From contig NZ_CP061179.1 in assembly GCF_017355405.1 (NCBI RefSeq), forward strand, positions 248,001-312,000: DNA of 64,000 nt. Direction: 5' to 3'. Source of the stretch: Roseomonas haemaphysalidis. Its GTDB lineage: Bacteria; Pseudomonadota; Alphaproteobacteria; Acetobacterales; Acetobacteraceae. Shown here piece after piece: positions 61,766-64,000 of this stretch (its first letter is position 1; each line of letters starts with the position of its first letter). The position numbers were made by a program, and so were the translations under genes. Below the pieces are notes generated by a model. The model was not told the DNA's origin and ran no database searches. It saw only the letters and a program-made list of their open reading frames with translations.

Positions 61766-64000
61766 ATGGCCTATACGATTGACACCAGCCTCGCCTCTGC
61801 TCCGCAGAACAGCAGCGTCACGCTCCTGTCACTCGGTACGCAGGCGAGCAACGGCAAGGTCACCTCGAACACCCTGCGGTTTGGCACGAACAACGCCAAC
61901 ACCATCACATTCGGAGATGGTTCCGGCGTTTACCACGGATCGACAGCAGGCGTCGCGGCGTCCCCCTATGGCGAGGCCGGGAACTACCTAGCCGCGGAGC
62001 CGGCGACGCTGGGCGGCGGCGTGAGCTTCAACTACGCCACGGCGCAGAAGTACTTCGGGTTGCTCTGGGGATCAGTCGACTCCGGCAATACCATCACGTT
62101 CTACAACGGCCTGGTTCAGGTGGGGGTGATCACGGGTTCCACCGTGAGCAGCAGCCCCAACGGGTCGCAGGGCGCAGACGGGTCTTACTTCGTCAACATC
62201 AATTTCACGGACACCTCCTTCACCCGGGTGGTGTTTTCCACCCCGTCGCCAGCCTTCGAATTCAACGCGATCGCCTATAGCGCCAGCACCGTTCCCACCA
62301 CGCCCAATCAGACCGGCACGCCGACCGTGACCACCGCCACGGACTCCGGCACCGGCAAGGTCGTGGGCTATGACAGCGCCCCCGCCACGCTCGGCGGCAC
62401 GGTCTTCCTGGACGCCAACGCGGACGGGCTGGCTGCGGCCTCGGACGCCGCCGTTTCCGGCGTGACAGTGCGGCTGATGAACTCGGCGGGTGCCGTGGTC
62501 AGCACCGATGTCACGGATTCCACCGGCGCCTACAAGTTCAACAATGTTGCGGCCGGCAACTACACCGTGACGGTGGTGGCGCCGTCCGGGGACCGCTTTT
62601 CGCCCACGGCTGCTGCGGCGACGGGCAGCAAGGTGGATAGCGGCGGCTTGGCCAGCGTGTCCGTCACGGCCGGCAGCAGCAACACCATCAACGCCGGCGT
62701 CTACGTGCCTGCCAGCATCAGCGGTACCGCCTTTGTCGATGCCAACGGCAACGGCGTGCAGGATAGCGGCGATACACTGCTGGCTGGCGCCACGGTGCAG
62801 CTGCTGAACAGCGCCGGAACGGCGATCACCACCACCACCACCGCAAGCAACGGCACCTACAGCTTCACGGGCGTGACGCCGGGTGATTACGTGGTGGCCT
62901 TCACAGCGCCATCCGGACGCGTCTTCACGGCGCGCGACCAGGGCACGAACGATGCGATCGACAGTGACGTAGGCACCAACGGGCGCACCGGCACCATCAC
63001 CCTGGCCTCCGGCGGCAGCGCCAGCAATGTCTCGGCCGGTGTTTATACGCCGGTCAGCATCAGCGGCGTCGCCTTCCAGGATCGCAACGCCGACGGCCTG
63101 CAGGGCACCGGCGATACCCTGCTCGCGGGCGTGGCCGTGCAGCTCCTGGATGCCAGCGGTGCGGTGGTGGCCAGCACCACCACCGCCACCAACGGCGCCT
63201 ACAGCTTCACCAGCGTCGCGCCCGGCACTTACCAGGTCAGCTTCACCGCGCCCGGCGGCACGGTGTTCACGCTACGTGACCAGGGCACCAACGACGCCAT
63301 CGACAGCGATGTCGGCAGCAACGGGCGCAGCGGCTCCATCACCCTGGCGTCCGGTGGCAGTGCGGCCAACGTCTCGGCCGGTGTCTACACGCCCGCCACG
63401 ATCAGCGGTGTGGCCTTCACCGACAACAACGCAGACGGCGTGCAAAGCAGCAGCGATGCCGTGCTGGCGGGCGTTGCCGTGCAATTGCTGGATGCCAGCG
63501 GTACGGCGGTCGCTAGCACCACGACCTCGGCCACCGGGGCATACAGCTTTTCGGGCGTGCGCCCCGGTACCTACCAGGTGGCCTTCACCGCGCCCGGCGG
63601 CACGGTGTTCACGCTGCGCGACCAGGGCACCAACGATGCCATCGACAGCGATGTCGGCACCGACGGCCGCAGCGCCAGCCTGGTGCTGGCTTCCGGCGAC
63701 AGCATCGCCAACCTGTCCGCCGGCGTTTACACGCCTGCCAGCATCAGCGGCGTGGCCTTCACGGATACCAACGCTGACGGCGTGCAGGGCGCGGGTGACG
63801 CCGTGCTCGCCGGCGTGGCGGTGCGGCTGCTCGATGCCGGCGGCGCCGTTGTGGCCACCACCACCACCGCCGCCAACGGTGCCTACAGCTTCAATGGCCT
63901 GAAGCCCGGAACCTATGAGGTCGGTTTCGCCGCGCCCGCCGGCACGGTGTTCACCGCGCGCGACCAGGGCAACAACGACGCGACGGACAGCGATGTCAGC
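61766..64000 (+). CDS. large repetitive surface protein with SdrD/Cna-B-like domains (partial)
   Basis: The frame is open to the window edge (745 codons). An N-terminal domain of about 200 residues (YTIDTSLASAPQNSSVTLLS; VSFNYATAQKYFGLLWGSVD) resembles the beta-sandwich of exosortase-linked or Npun_F0296-type proteins. From about residue 208 follow SdrD B-like or Cna-B-like repeats, each starting like S-I-S-G-V-A-F and carrying a D-x-N-x-D-G calcium-like loop and the segment RDQGTNDAIDSDVG. The family makes rod-like stalks holding adhesin or secreted domains. Sequence ends inside the fifth unit, so the C-terminal anchor or RTX signal is unseen. ATG has a weak CAGG site. Confidence 0.85.
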   Translation, partial: MAYTIDTSLASAPQNSSVTLLSLGTQASNGKVTSNTLRFGTNNANTITFGDGSGVYHGSTAGVAASPYGEAGNYLAAEPATLGGGVSFNYATAQKYFGLLWGSVDSGNTITFYNGLVQVGVITGSTVSSSPNGSQGADGSYFVNINFTDTSFTRVVFSTPSPAFEFNAIAYSASTVPTTPNQTGTPTVTTATDSGTGKVVGYDSAPATLGGTVFLDANADGLAAASDAAVSGVTVRLMNSAGAVVSTDVTDSTGAYKFNNVAAGNYTVTVVAPSGDRFSPTAAAATGSKVDSGGLASVSVTAGSSNTINAGVYVPASISGTAFVDANGNGVQDSGDTLLAGATVQLLNSAGTAITTTTTASNGTYSFTGVTPGDYVVAFTAPSGRVFTARDQGTNDAIDSDVGTNGRTGTITLASGGSASNVSAGVYTPVSISGVAFQDRNADGLQGTGDTLLAGVAVQLLDASGAVVASTTTATNGAYSFTSVAPGTYQVSFTAPGGTVFTLRDQGTNDAIDSDVGSNGRSGSITLASGGSAANVSAGVYTPATISGVAFTDNNADGVQSSSDAVLAGVAVQLLDASGTAVASTTTSATGAYSFSGVRPGTYQVAFTAPGGTVFTLRDQGTNDAIDSDVGTDGRSASLVLASGDSIANLSAGVYTPASISGVAFTDTNADGVQGAGDAVLAGVAVRLLDAGGAVVATTTTAANGAYSFNGLKPGTYEVGFAAPAGTVFTARDQGNNDATDSDVS
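62387..64000 (+). repeat. exact 342-bp tandem repeats of the SdrD/Cna-B-like domains
   Basis: Unit starts are about 62387 (degenerate, 327 bp), 62714, 63056, 63398 and 63740; the last four are spaced exactly 342 bp (114 codons). Later units are nearly identical at DNA level, for example across the segment encoding DQGTNDAIDSDVG, while the first is more diverged. The pattern suggests recent expansion, and the next unit would lie beyond 64,000. Confidence 0.85.

Noticed and set aside
62387..64000. CRISPR array from the regular repeats
   Set aside because: The repeats are 342 bp, in frame and translated as protein domains, with no short spacers.

Overview
The window is very GC-rich and gene-dense. 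Genes are short-spaced, frequently overlap by 4 bp (ATGA/GTGA), and often start with GTG or TTG. Gene content points to an alphaproteobacterium, most likely an Acetobacteraceae of the Roseomonas type: two Bug-type solute receptors with a TctAB partner, a bo3 quinol oxidase operon with a GMC flavoprotein, FCD-type GntR regulators and a spermidine-type ABC importer. This assignment is inference from content and composition; no rRNA, tRNA or species marker is present. I see no phage, insertion sequence or CRISPR array.

Layout. 1-6.6 kb: end of an MFS transporter, an aldo/keto reductase with divergent LysR regulator, NhaA with divergent TetR regulator, a small unknown gene, L-serine ammonia-lyase, and a VOC protein. 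6.75-9.3 kb: a large secreted beta-helix protein with three near-identical carbohydrate-binding-like modules and RTX repeats. 9.9-15.5 kb: an aminotransferase, a PurD-like ATP-grasp enzyme, and a translationally coupled type III polyketide synthase / methyltransferase / FAD oxidoreductase cassette, a likely small biosynthetic cluster. 15.6-21.3 kb: an XRE-like regulator and a four-gene glycosyltransferase operon headed by a sucrose-phosphate synthase/phosphatase fusion.

21.5-29.7 kb: a cyoABCD operon (leftward) whose first gene is a GMC oxidoreductase, facing a divergent DoxX / cupin / SMP-30 / VOC operon. 29.8-33.7 kb: a uracil-DNA-glycosylase-like protein, a RES-Xre toxin-antitoxin pair preceded by four 9-bp tandem repeats, an AraC regulator with a DUF2000-like protein, and a small basic protein. 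33.7-41.8 kb: a six-gene leftward catabolic operon (PdxA-family dehydrogenase, TctC-TctB-TctA tripartite transporter, IlvD/Edd dehydratase, SAF-domain oxidoreductase) with a divergent GntR regulator and a clear palindromic operator between them. 41.8-44.7 kb: a hexapeptide acetyltransferase and KatG with a strong hairpin terminator.

45.0-51.4 kb: a polyamine-type ABC importer operon that also encodes an amidohydrolase and a G3E (CobW-like) GTPase, suggesting uptake plus hydrolysis of one substrate by a metal-dependent enzyme. 51.5-54.1 kb: a secreted-protein gene broken by two in-frame TAG codons, a small membrane protein, and a lipoprotein with two retropepsin-like halves. 54.3-58.8 kb: WrbA, then a GntR regulator divergent from a fumarylacetoacetase / cyclase-family hydrolase / Bug receptor operon. 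58.8-61.3 kb: cytochrome b561 with an SrpA-like heme protein, and a DEDD exonuclease. 61.8-64.0 kb: the start of a giant surface protein with exact 342-bp SdrD/Cna-B-like repeats that runs off the window.
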